The notes under the pieces are model-generated. The model was not told the origin of the DNA, ran no database searches, and saw only the letters and a list, made by a program, of their open reading frames with translations. From Pohlia nutans (Eukaryota > Streptophyta > Bryopsida > Bryales > Mniaceae): a stretch of DNA of 64,000 nt. Shown in pieces: positions 22,801 through 33,258 of this stretch. Each line of letters starts with the position of its first letter. The first letter of the stretch is position 1. Made by a program: the position numbers and the translations under genes. The DNA lies in contig CM040089.1 in NCBI GenBank assembly GCA_022496805.1, positions 40,098,372-40,162,371 on the forward strand, in the 5' to 3' direction.

Positions 22801-23569
22801 CTTGTTTTCTTCTTTCTGCTCTGAATCCTTCTTGACTATCGTGTAGGATTTGGAATTTTTCACCATATGCTGATAATATGTATGTTAGTGTGCTGGTAAA
22901 GAATTTGTATATTGTATTTGCAAGTGCAATTGGTCTGTGGTTTGGCAGTTGTGTTGGGTCTCCTTTTTTGTATAATAGTATAGTTAGGCTTATTTTCCAT
23001 GAGGCTGGGATTTGTTCTTGTTTGTAACAGTAAGTAAAAAATAAGAAGAGTAGTTTATGGAAGCTTTCGGGCATGTTTTTTAGTATTGAGTTGGGGATTT
23101 TGTCTGGGCCTAGTGTTTTGTTGTTTGATAAGTGTTTAAGACACATGTCGTATGTTTCTTTATCAAAGTGTTTATAAAGTGGAATTTGTGGGTTTCCTCT
23201 TATTTCTATTACAAAGCCATCAAGGTCGTGCCATGGGTATTGTCTAACTCCGCAAGTGCATTGTGCTGGGTGTTCGGGTTGGTAGTAACATGTTCGTACT
23301 GTAGGTCTATTACTAATTGATTGTTGTATGTGGATTTCGTTAGCTATGTCTTCTGGACTTGTTAGTATGTTGTTGTTTCTGTCTATAATACAGTCTAATG
23401 GTGGTGTTTCTTGATTTTTGAAAACTTTTTTGTTTATTTTCTTTGGGCTTTTGTCGTATAATTGTCTGTATTTTGATATTGCCTTTTTTATACAACTTTG
23501 GGTGTATTTTGTGGTGATTTTACGGGCTTGTATTTTTGCTGTTTTGGCTATTTCTACTAGTGATTGAAT
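22772..23569 (-). pseudogene. ORF2: N-terminal reverse transcriptase region
   Basis: Same frame as the endonuclease part. Visible are KTLGPDKIPNSILKN, FTYCYKQEQIPASWK, ILLYKKGDP, NHRPIALANTIYKFF and QEGFRAERR, which match the early fingers motifs of LINE reverse transcriptases. It is bounded upstream by an in-frame TAG (23,570-23,572) and downstream by the frameshift near 22,800. A cysteine/histidine group CYYQPEHPAQCTCGVR lies near 23,270. Confidence 0.8.
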
Positions 23570-24976
23570 CTATTCTTGTTGATTATGTTCTTGGGTTGGC
23601 CCGGTTGGGAGTGGTGGGATGGTGACATTTGTGTGAGTTTTCAATTCTTCGATTATTGGAAGTGTTTGCCAATTATGGTTAATTTTTGTTATGTAGATTG
23701 TTTTTCTAATTAAATGGTAGGTGGATAGGTGTTTTTTCCATGTTTTTTGTAGTTTTCTTGGTAGAAAGCCTCCTTGTTGGGAAGTACGGTTTGTTAATGT
23801 TGGGAGCGGTGGTGCACTACAAGTTTCTTGTATTTTATCTGATATGTTTTGTATCATCTGGTCTAGTTTTGAACAGGATGTTTCCCATTGAACGTCTGTT
23901 AGTTGGTCGTTTGATAGTGTTGTGATAAGTTCATTTATTTGTAGAGCATTTTCTTCAAAATATTCTATTTTGAATTTTTCCATGTTTTCTTGTGGTATGG
24001 GGTTTAGAATTCTCGTTATTTTATTTGTTATTGGTATGGGTCTTGCTAATAGTGTGTTTGGTGGTATGTGTAGCGTTATTGGCAAGTGGTCAGAATTAAG
24101 GTTATGGTCATTATTTGTAGTTGATGTGTATAAAGTGTTATCTAGTGTTTTGATGTAGTATCCATCGATTAGACAGGTTTGATTATAGTTTAGTCCCCTT
24201 TGTCTGGTGAATGGGCAATCTGTTGGGATGTATTCTAGTTGAAGATTATTTGTAAATGTTCACCATTCTATATCTTCTATTTGTGGTGGGGTTGTGTCGG
24301 TTGCATTTTGTCTTCCAATAAGTGCTATGTCTCTATTAAAGTCACCGTATAATATATGTGTGGCATTTGGGTGTGCATTTATATGTTGTGTTATATTGTG
24401 TTGAATCATTGGTATAAATTGTATGTTGTCTGTGTGTGACGGCATGTACATATGGGCGATTAGCCAAGTTTGTAGTGGTTTATTATCAATTTTTATTATT
24501 TGTAGATATGGAGATATTTCTTTAGGAGTTGGGATTTTAGTGATATTGCCGGGGTATGCGTATTTTTTATTTATTTATGTAAGGAGACCACCCCTTGCGG
24601 GAGAGTATGGCATTCTTTGTTGCATGCATCTTGTTCAAGCATGTGTGTTGTTAAAAAGTAATTTGTATTTTGGGAAAATGTTTTGTATATATTTGGTGGA
24701 TTTTGTAGCGGTTAATTTAGTTTCTTGTATTGTGATGATAGCGGGTTCATCGGGAGTGTTGGTGATTAGTTTATGTAAATTGGGAACGGCCGTATTCAGT
24801 GATGGGGCATTCCATGTAATAAATTTCGTATTTTGATTTGTTCTATGTATTTCCTGTGGTTGTATTGTGGGTATGTTTGGAAGTGGTGGTGGGTGAGTAT
24901 ATCTATGTAATGGTTTTTGTATTTTTAAGGTTTCTACTAACAGGTTTATAGGGAGGAATAGAAATTTGTCAATCAT
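23570..24976 (-). pseudogene. ORF2: AP-endonuclease domain with several stops
   Basis: One reading frame, interrupted by TGA (24,635-24,637), TAA (24,575-24,577) and TGA (24,260-24,262). Across these breaks the exonuclease-endonuclease-phosphatase motifs are in order: ITWNAPSLN (Asn near 24,810), IITIQETKL (catalytic Glu near 24,725), PARGGLLT, MYMPSHTDN, ILYGDFNRD (about 24,350), YIPTDCPFTRQRG and SDHLPITLHI (24,094 onward). This APE domain nicks target DNA in most younger LINE clades. Having it upstream of a reverse transcriptase that also carries a C-terminal restriction-like nuclease defines the dual-endonuclease layout. Confidence 0.85.
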
Positions 24977-25060
24977 ATTTTGAAGGGTTATTGAGCCATT
25001 ATGTTGATGAATAAAAGTATAGATTTCTTTGTGTATAGTGTTTGGCGGGTTTATTAAATT

Positions 25061-26014
25061 CTAATTATTATTTGTGAATTTTGTGTATGGATGTGTAGTT
25101 GATATATGTCTTTCAGGTGGGTTTTGTAGTGTGGTCATTTTTTCTAATAGTAATGTTGTCCAATCAGGATTTGGAGTTTGTATTAGGATTTGGTCACATG
25201 TTGCTTTTGATGGACTGATTGTAATGATAAGAGCGCATAGTATTCTAGGTGATGGGTGGTGTTGATTTTGGTAAATATATTTTGATATGTGTGGATAATC
25301 ATTACTGGCTTCCGCGTGATTTGGGTGTGTTAAATTTAGAATGGGTGAAAATTGTTTTGCTAAATGTTTGTATTCTGGCTGTAGCTTAATTGTGCTTGGT
25401 ATAAAGTATGCCTTTGATCTTCTTCTATGTGAAGGTGGGTGTGTTTTTAGTAAGTCGGGCATGGGCCCGGGATTTGTTTCGATGTCCCCGCATAATAACA
25501 ATATTTGGTATAAAAAGCTTCTTTTTAGAGGAGATTTTTGTGTTATTTTTCCTTTTTTTGTTTGTTTATTTTGGACGAGGCCGGTAGGCCGAGTCCATTG
25601 TTGTTGTTTATTTTTACCTTTATTATTTTTTTTGGGAGATTTTTTATTTGTTGTTGTTAATGTGTGTCTATAAATATTTTTTGTTATTTTTATTTTTGTT
25701 ATTGTTGTTGTTGTTTTTTTTTGTTTTTTGAATTTTTTTGTTTTTGTTTTTTGGTGTACAGATGTTCCTTGCTTGTTGGTATAATTATATGTGGTATTGT
25801 TTTGTTTTTTTCTTTTGTAGAAGGGTGTATGTGAGATGTTATAATTGGTTGTTTTAGTTTTTGAAATGTTATTGGTTTTCTGAGGTTTTCGTGTGTTTTG
25901 TTTTGTATTTTGTGATTGATAGGTAGTGTTTTTTAGTAGGTTTTTTGATGTGTTTGTTTGTTTGTTTGGAGTGTTTGTTTGTTTCTTTTTTTTGTATTTT
26001 TGTTTTTGGTATTT
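25061..26014 (-). pseudogene. ORF2 leader: Lys/Thr/Asn-rich segment and 2A motif
   Basis: Open from 26,014 to the TAG at 25,061-25,063, without an in-frame ATG. The first 170 or so codons are mostly Lys, Thr, Asn and Gln from an A-rich strand. Then comes LLLCGDIETNPGP (25,501-25,463). The frame continues into the endonuclease region in the same phase after the TAG. The start codon is unknown; a neighbouring frame (26,195-25,869) is also Lys-rich and open, so translation may have begun there before a frameshift. Confidence 0.65.
25463..25501 (-). other. 2A-like ribosome-skipping motif GDIETNPGP
   Basis: The residues D-I-E-T-N-P-G-P fit the D-(V/I)-E-x-N-P-G-P consensus of 2A peptides, preceded by the usual hydrophobic LLLC. 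Such motifs cause the ribosome to skip the Gly-Pro bond and are known near the N terminus of ORF2 in several animal and trypanosomatid LINEs. Activity here is inferred from the consensus. Confidence 0.85.
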
Positions 26015-26196
26015 CTAAATATCTTATTGAGTTTTGTTTTATCATGTTTTTTTCTTCTTTTTTTCCCTGTTTTTTGTTTTTGTTTTTTAGTATGTTCAAC
26101 ATTTTTTGGTTTTTTTCTTTGGTTTTTTTTTTTTTTTTTTTTTTTTTGTGTAAATACACATTTTTTGTGGGCAAACTATGTGATTGTTTGTCCAAT

Positions 26197-27432
26197 CTAG
26201 TTTTCTAACCGTGGTTGTTCTGGGGCCAAGATGGAGTCCAACGCTTTCGTTGTCAAATCAACCGCTTGCGATGTCGCAGCTAGTTGCTTTCTGGTTTCTG
26301 CCAATTGGAGTTTGACATGTGTTGTTAGGTTTCTAGTGATTCTCTCTTCACGTACGTCTGCCTCCAAAGACACCTCTTTCTTAAACTCTCCAATTTCTTT
26401 GTGCAATTCTGTTTTGAGCTCTGTAGTGATCTCTGATTTGAGCTCTAATTTGAGTTGTCCATTTCTTTTGTCCATAGCGGTTTCAACCAATGCATCTATG
26501 TCATCATGCGTTACCATGCTACTCTTCCCTTTGCTTTGTGGTACGTTACGTGTTGCCTCAAGTGTGTCAGCAATCGCTGTGGAGATGTCACAAAAACCAA
26601 ATTTTTCTTGCTCCTCTTTGGTGGGTGGTATTGCCCCTTGTATACTCTTCGGATGAGGTGCAAAGTTCACATGTTTGCCACAAATTTCTATAGTCTTGCC
26701 TACAAATTGTCTATAGACAATGGCATTGAGACATTGAACATTTGCCGTTCCTTTGTGGAGATCACCTACTTGTCCCGGGAAATAAAATGATGCCACATTT
26801 AATCCTCCAAGAACTGATTTGATGGAGTCCTTTGTGTCTTCTACTTTCTTCATTTTGTGAAGACCATACAAACATAACATTGTTGCATTTTTCTTTTTGA
26901 GTTCTTCCTCCGTGAGCCCTTCACCTCGGCTCCTTCTCTCTGCTTTGGCAGCTTGCGGTGTGATAACCTGCATCAATTCTTGTTTGTGTGGCACAAAGTA
27001 TTGAACGATTCTATTGGCTTGAGTTCGCGTGGTTGAAATGAGCCAACCCCATGTTTCTTCTTTGACCTTTTGCACGCTAGCAATTTCGTAATCATAACCC
27101 CGCCTGAAACTCTCAAGAAGGACATCTCTTTGTAGCACGCTAGAAGAGATAGACTGGAGTTTGGGATTATCTATCTTTGCAGACAGTAGAGTGTTCCTAG
27201 CTACAAAATCATAGCATTTGCAGACCTTGCCAAGAGTAGGGATTTTATCTAGCGTCAAGATGAAGGGGCGTAGCCTCTTAAGCAAACCAATCCCATCTAC
27301 TTTGGGATTTTTGAGATGGATCTTAATGGTCCCCGACCAGAATTTGATCTTACTATTCTTCTCCTTCTCTTTGCATGGAATGTAAATAGGTTCAGCCATC
27401 CCTATCCCCATTTCAATGCCCACCTTTACCAT
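26197..27432 (-). CDS. ORF1b of the Dualen-type element, 411 codons
   Basis: Intact frame with ATG at 27,432-27,430. The middle (about residues 180-270) alternates strand and helix: ATMLCLYGL, DTKDSIKSVLGGL, VASFYFPG, ANVQCLNAIVY and GKHVNFAPHP. This resembles an RRM-type RNA-binding fold such as those in some LINE ORF1 proteins, but the assignment is by eye. The last 100 residues (KLELKSEITTELKTELHKEI onward) are strongly charged and heptad-like, a likely coiled coil for trimerisation. Expected role: RNA chaperone binding the element's transcript. It overlaps ORF1a by 20 bp in a different frame, and its stop (26,197-26,199) is next to the Lys-rich leader of ORF2. Confidence 0.65.
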   Translation of the reverse strand: MVKVGIEMGIGMAEPIYIPCKEKEKNSKIKFWSGTIKIHLKNPKVDGIGLLKRLRPFILTLDKIPTLGKVCKCYDFVARNTLLSAKIDNPKLQSISSSVLQRDVLLESFRRGYDYEIASVQKVKEETWGWLISTTRTQANRIVQYFVPHKQELMQVITPQAAKAERRSRGEGLTEEELKKKNATMLCLYGLHKMKKVEDTKDSIKSVLGGLNVASFYFPGQVGDLHKGTANVQCLNAIVYRQFVGKTIEICGKHVNFAPHPKSIQGAIPPTKEEQEKFGFCDISTAIADTLEATRNVPQSKGKSSMVTHDDIDALVETAMDKRNGQLKLELKSEITTELKTELHKEIGEFKKEVSLEADVREERITRNLTTHVKLQLAETRKQLAATSQAVDLTTKALDSILAPEQPRLEN

Positions 27433-27787
27433 CTAGCCTCTCGAGTGGGTATTGAAGTTGCTTTACATGTGGGAATGCAATCTTGCGAAGTTGGCTCATC
27501 TCTTCTGCTTCCTCCTCCGAGATGCCCATATCAGTAAGGTCTTCTTTCTCCATAGATGGTCTGCAGTCTCTGGCTTTTATACCTTCCTCGATGGCGAGTT
27601 TCTCCATAGCGATAATCCCGAGCCAAAAATCACGCGGTATATCCTTCAATCCAGTTTGAGACTCTGAGTTCTTCTTCCTTTTGCTTGAGCTACCTCCTCC
27701 TTTTTCTTGTGCCCTCTTGGTTTGGTTGGTCTCCTCCATGTTGGTGTCCTCTGCCTCCTCCATGTTAGTGTCGCTGGGACTCCCCAT
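27413..27787 (-). CDS. ORF1a of the Dualen-type element
   Basis: The first in-frame ATG is at 27,787; the frame is open further upstream. It encodes MGSPSDTNMEEAED, then a basic SSSKRKK stretch that could be a nuclear localisation signal, then RDFWLGIIAMEKLAIEEGI and an acidic EEEAEEMSQLRK. It ends LERLDGKGGH at 27,413, overlapping the start of ORF1b by 20 bp. ORF1a and ORF1b may be one protein split by a one-base insertion, or two proteins; this copy cannot decide. No known domain recognised. Confidence 0.5.
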   Translation of the reverse strand: MGSPSDTNMEEAEDTNMEETNQTKRAQEKGGGSSSKRKKNSESQTGLKDIPRDFWLGIIAMEKLAIEEGIKARDCRPSMEKEDLTDMGISEEEAEEMSQLRKIAFPHVKQLQYPLERLDGKGGH

Positions 27788-27835
27788 GATGGCGTCGTGT
27801 ACTGCTTTTGCCTCTACTTGCCATCTGTTGAACAC

Positions 27836-29576
27836 AATGATTGCAATTGATTTGGTGGATTTTTAAAATGATGCCTTTATCTCCTCCTCCTTTTTGCGCG
27901 TGCAATTGGGCTTTGTAGAGGAGATTAGGGCTCTTACTAATTTGGTTATAGAACTTATGAGTAGTTAAAGGGTGGTTTTGAAACTTATGTTCCAAATTAT
28001 TTGTAAAAATGTTTATATGATGAAGTAAGAGAAAATCATAAACATTTCTATATATTGATTTGATGAATGCAGAATTTTGGTAAGGGTTAGAGAACTTACC
28101 TTTTATGCTGAATTTGTGGTCGTAAATTGTTGTCGCAATCTCTACTCTGAGCAGCTTGGTTGATGCTCTTACTTGATGAAGTGGTGGAAAGGATGAGCTT
28201 TGGCCTCCGTTACTCAAGGTGGTTGAGTTAATATAAACGGGTCCGGTTTTGATTGGTGTGAAGACCCGATGTTCGAAGATCCGTTTGGCCTGCCAAACAC
28301 TCAGGCACTAGTCCACACAGCACGCTCAGAATCATGGACTATACGGTTTTTTGTCACTTCAGGATAGTCACACCGCACATCACCGGTTCCGGTGTACTTC
28401 ACTGTGGCCACAAAAGTTTCCTAAAAGTAATGCGCTTGAGCAGTGCTGGTGCAGACTATGGCAGCTTCACGAGTTGGCGATGCACACAAGGAGAGTTAAA
28501 TCCAGCGTTGAAGAGCGGGGTCTACCGAGGAGAATGACTGTTGGGTCGGTGTAGGGCCTATTGATGCAGGGTTTGTTGATGCAGGGCTCGATCACACGAG
28601 ACTAACTTGAGATCTGCAGTCTCTTGATCGATCAACCTTATCACCAGTTATGGCTGCGCAGACAGTTACGATCTGCATGTGGCTACCACACCGTCAGCCT
28701 GCACACGATTGGTCTTCCCAAATAGAACGATCAGTCACCTAATCACTATCGGTCTTCACAATCTTACTCAGACAGCCTTGATCGATTGCAGCTCATGAAC
28801 AATCACACCGCCAGCCTTCACCACGATTACCCTGCACATCGATTCAAACCGGTTGTACATCGACGACCAGATCGGTCAAATAGAACCTGGCCGCATGTGG
28901 ACGATCCATGCACAAGCCAATCGATCCTGCACACAGCGGTCGATCGATCCTGTCGATCAAGCCGATGCTGGGTTAACCAATCCCTTCTGCACAAGTCGAT
29001 ACTGGGTACCGATACTTCTGCACAAGATTGAAACTGCGAACACTGCGAAACTGCGAAACTGATCCAGGCGCTCTTGAGTAGGCGGTACTACACCGTGTGG
29101 ACGCGCACAAATGGATCTCAACAAAATCAGCACAGCCTCTCTGCTGATCTCAGCGCATCTGCACAATGGACCCCACAACGATCTGCAACCGCTTGCCAAA
29201 AAAACAGATCTGCCCCACCGATCGACACACAGATAGGTCGACATTGATCTACCTGCACACAAATCTACTCGCACCGAGCGAACTCACGAGCCTTACAACT
29301 TGTTAGCACCGAACGCACTCACGAGCCTCAGCGATCTGCTCTCTCCGAACGTACACACCAACCTGCAACCGCTTGCCGAAACTACTGCAAACACCACGAC
29401 ACTATGGCACACACTACAAATTTGAAACTTCAAACTCAAATCTGGTACTGGTTTCTTACGGAGATGGAATCACCCACGTTCAATGGGAAACTAGTACTCA
29501 CAACCTTCCTACAGAAGCACGGACTGCCATTGCTCTCCTCACCTCCTCACAGCTCTCAGAACGCCATCGCTGCTCA
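27836..29576 (-). promoter_or_regulatory. 5' UTR of the Dualen-type element
   Basis: The 1.7 kb between the upstream target duplication and ORF1 has no conserved ORF. The distal part (about 28,560-29,350) is clearly richer in G+C than its surroundings and unusually dense in GATC and CGATCG motifs and TGCACA. Non-LTR elements carry an internal promoter at their 5' end, so it should lie near 29,576; no specific box was identified. Confidence 0.55.
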
Positions 29577-30136
29577 AACATATAACACATTACTATGGAA
29601 GTTTGAAGAAAAACTCAATTGTGATTGAAAGAAAATGAATTTCAAAGTCAGCCATGTCTAAAACTCGGTTTTGTGCGCTATAATTCGGAACTACTTTAAA
29701 TTTTGTCAATTTTTTCTTAGAGCTTCAAAAAAACTTTTTGTGCTTTGGCATGTTGATATACATCATTTTAGATTTTTGTACACAAAAATTGAAGGAATTT
29801 GACATTTATAGAATTTAAAATATTCACAATTTGACAAACATGCAAAAATGATGTTGGTTCTCACGATATTTGAATATTATTTTGGAATTGAGAGCATGGG
29901 ATTGCATTGGCCATTGTATAGAGAGCATAGGTTGCAACATGAACCATTGTTACATCTTAATGCCCTTGCATTTGATATAGTTGTTGAATAGGCCAATGCA
30001 TTCAACTTATATATTAGAGTTGTATGATGCAATTTTTTGGTCTAACTTTTTGGTACAAAGTCTAGAGTTCATGACGCACATAATCAATCAACCAATTGAA
30101 CAACTTGTTTTTGTCGTTTTTAGTATCATCAAAAAA
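29577..30136. repeat. Inner part of foldback left arm
   Basis: Near-perfect reverse complement of 30,181-30,746. With 17,830-17,950, from which it was separated by the retrotransposon, it forms the left arm of a hairpin with arms of at least 680 bp. The loop is about 45 bases at 30,137-30,180. Confidence 0.93.
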
Positions 30137-30180
30137 TTGTCAATTTTATGAAAGTCAGTGTAATTTCTGGCGGCTTTGAA

Positions 30181-30862
30181 CTTTTTGATGATATTGAAAA
30201 TGATATGTTTATTTATTTATTTATTTATTCGTTGGATTGATTATGTACGATAAGAACTCTAGTCTTTGTACAAAAAACCTAGACCAAAAAACTGCATCAT
30301 ATAGCTCTAATATAAAATTGATCGCATTAGCCTATTTAACAACTATTTCAAATGCAAGGGCATTAAGATGTAACAATGGTTCATGTTGCAACCTATGCTC
30401 TCTATACAATGGCCAATGCAATCCCATGCTCTCAATTCCAAAATAATATTCAAATATCGTGAGAACCAACATCATTTGCATGTTTGTCAAATTGTGAATA
30501 TTTTAAATTCTATAAATGTCAAATTCCTTCAATTTTTGTGTACAAAAATCTAAAATGATGTATATCAACATGCCAAAGCACAAAAAGTTTTTTGAAGCTC
30601 TAAGAAAAAATTGACAAAATTTAAAGTAGTTCCAAATTATAGCACACAAAACTGAGTTTTAGACATGGCTGACTTTGAAATTCATTTTCTTTCAATCACA
30701 ATTGAGTTTTTCTTCAAACTTCCATAGTAATCTGTTATATGTTGCATACTACAACTTTTGTATATTCACTTTTGGACTTTGCCCTTTGATGCTCATGGTA
30801 TGGTTGTTTGAATGGAAAAGTTTCAAATCAATACTCAGTTTTGTTCGTCACTGTATATATGT
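30181..30862. repeat. Uninterrupted right arm of foldback element
   Basis: Pairs with both parts of the left arm. It runs through the retrotransposon target site without interruption (near 30,730-30,745), so it serves as the empty-site reference. It includes a (TTTA)n run at about 30,205-30,230 that the left arm lacks. Non-coding. Confidence 0.93.
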
Positions 30863-30984
30863 ATAATGTAAATATACAACCTTAATTTTAGCCCTAAATA
30901 TGTTTTTTGTATGTGTACATGGTACGGTAGTATTGAAATTTATCCCCTCTTGTGCACTCACGTGATTCCTCACACACGTAAAGA

Positions 30985-32058
30985 GTGCACCCCCCGGGGG
31001 TCTCTTAGGACAATTACTGAGTTTTAAATAAAGTTATAGGGTCTCTTCACTAATAAAAAAGGGTGGTCTTTGGGTACCAAGGAATACTGTTAGAACATGG
31101 TGTCTAAGACCTATATTAACACCAAATTACTGTCAATATGGACCTTTAGCATATGATAATTTTGTATTTTATAGAAAAATTAGGGTCTTGATTTATGGAG
31201 ACAAGCATAAAATCAAGTCAAAACACATTGAAATCTCTTCAAGAAAATCCATAAATATTCAAAAATGATTCAAAAGCACTTTAAATTGATCAAAAACAAC
31301 CCCAAACAACTCAAAAATCAGAACTTGTGCCTTGACTTCTTCCTTGAAAAAAGGCAGCCTAAATTTTGGCTAACGGAACATGGCCATTACATCCACATAA
31401 CCATTCATTACTTTCAGTACGGCACGATGAGTCTTTTCTCAGTGGACACTGCTCACCCGGGGTAGTGACGGTATTGTAGAAACAACATGTGATAAAATAT
31501 AGGCTAATTAATATTCATTTGGGATAAAATTTTGAAATTTTCTAAATAAAATATAGGAGCCAATTAATGTTGAAAACGACTTATAAAAAAAATGCCAAAC
31601 TATATAAATACTTGCTCTTTTATTTTATTCTTATTAAAAATAACCCCTCAATAAGGGTATCTTAAGTTGAATATCATGGAGGCTTAGATTGAATGAATGA
31701 AAAATTGCATCTTTCCAATGTTGAACAGTTGTGTTTATTAACACTATAACTTTCAGGTTGCATTCTACTAGCATCCACTATTACAATTTTGTTGGTGAAT
31801 TTTTGTTTGAATGTGTTTTTCTCTTTGCCATACCACAACAATGCAATTCCTTTGTCAAAAATGTCAATTCACAATTTACCCCTCCCCCTTTCCAAATAAA
31901 AAACACAAAATAATTGGAGGCCATAAAACAATTGTAAAAAAAATAGGATATTTAATATTGAATCCATTCTTGATTTTTAATTAGATATAAAAATAAGTGA
32001 TTTTTGCACATGTCTCCAAAAAATTACTCTAGGTGCCCCCCCCCCTCGGGGGGTGCAC
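30985..32058. mobile_element. Possible element with GTGCACCCCCCG ends
   Basis: GTGCACCCCCCGGGGG at the left and its imperfect reverse complement at the right (ending CGGGGGGTGCAC) bound 1.07 kb of AT-rich non-coding DNA. A related GTGCACCC..GGG motif adjoins the other foldback arm near 17,600-17,614. No target duplication was found. Confidence 0.35.
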
Positions 32059-32737
32059 TCCCTCTTATATTTTGCATACACGTGCGCTCAAGACCTATTT
32101 ATTGGGGGGCAATTTACCTTGCAGAAAAGATTATAGGGTATGGTATTTTTCAAAATAAAGGTAAATGCTTGTATTTTAATACACCCTATTAGTAATTATA
32201 AATTTTGGGGGGAATCATTTAAAAATACCCTATTTTATTTATACTTCATTTTTTTCCTTGAACTCCAAGTAACCAATTCTTTTTACTATGCCCCATTTTT
32301 TTTTGGAACCCAACTGTTGTTCATTTTTTTCTTACACCGCATTTTGTTTCTTACACCCCATCAAACAACAAGCTAAAAATTTCCCTCCCAGCATGTAGGT
32401 AGAGAACATTAACTCCACATTGGATACGTTGGTTCAGTACCGTTCAAGCCAGCCAACATACAAAGTCATCCATCCAAGCTTTTTCAACAAAAAATTACCT
32501 CTTTTCATCCACTAGCACAGACCCTATCATAAACCCGCTACCCCTAGTAATTGTTTCCACGTTATTACATGTACTAACCAAATAAAATAGGTCATTATAT
32601 CTTATGGTATTTTACATGTAAACATGTTTCACTATTTTAAAACCCCCTATATTATTTGTACGTTTTTTGCACAATTTATCTACAATGAATATATTAGACC
32701 CTATTTTTTATCGCACGTTGTTTCTATGATTTTCACC

Positions 32738-32852
32738 AGTGACACCCCCCCCCCCCCCCTTCCTCAGGATTGCGCACTTGGTGAGTGCAACCGGTCACAT
32801 AGAACAAAATTGGTTTTTGTATTATGTGACCACTTAGACTCACCAAGTGGGA
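32738..32852. repeat. Poly(C) run and small hairpin
   Basis: A run of about 18 C is followed by an imperfect inverted repeat with CACTTGGTGAGT and GGTCACATAG on one side and their complements on the other (about 32,773-32,852). Non-coding. Confidence 0.6.
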
Positions 32853-33258
32853 AGTGGCCACTGAAGAAAGACTCATTATGCCGTAGTGTTTGCTCGTAAG
32901 TTTTCAGTTCTTGGTTTCTTTGTGAAATTAGATATCAATATGAACACATTACATTGATGCGCAACCAACCATCCAAGTAACAAAGCAGAATAGGGTTGTC
33001 TTACTAGACCCCTAGATATTGTTGAAGATGTCTATTATATCTCCCCATGTATCACACAAGAATATCTTTAGAATATATGTGGAATCTTCTAGAATATTTG
33101 GAAACATTTTATCTAAATAGTTTAACATATTTGACACTCCTATAATTAGAGAGTTGACTTCAAATGTCTAACAGGACGTCGTGTTCAAAAAAAATGTTAG
33201 ACATGACAACCCTAGAGTAGAAGCACAAATAAAGGCAGCATATCTTCAATCACCTTAA

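Larger units (their letters stand above)
17951..29576 (-). mobile_element. Full-length Dualen/RandI-type non-LTR retrotransposon
   Basis: An 11,626-bp insertion flanked by perfect 11-bp duplications AACATATAACA (17,940-17,950 and 29,577-29,587). The uninterrupted foldback arm at about 30,736 preserves the empty site. Order on the minus strand: 5' UTR (29,576 to about 27,836), ORF1 in two overlapping frames, a Lys/Thr/Asn/Gln-rich leader with a 2A motif, AP endonuclease, reverse transcriptase, RNase H, CCHC knuckle, PD-(D/E)XK-like endonuclease, and a 3' UTR ending in CTAT/GATA repeats instead of poly(A). The combination of both endonuclease types with RNase H is the hallmark of Dualen (RandI), described from Chlamydomonas. 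The cysteine protease reported there was not identified here. At least five in-frame stops and two frameshifts make the copy inactive. Confidence 0.88.

Noticed and set aside
23570..25063. Alternative genetic code or stop readthrough in the LINE
   Set aside because: All three stop codons interrupt the frame, frameshifts are present as well, and the HLS1-like gene uses the standard code.
19519..26208. Many plus-strand frames opposite the LINE
   Set aside because: Shadows of the A-rich minus-strand coding region; they are hydrophobic and Val/Cys/Phe-rich as expected from the complement.
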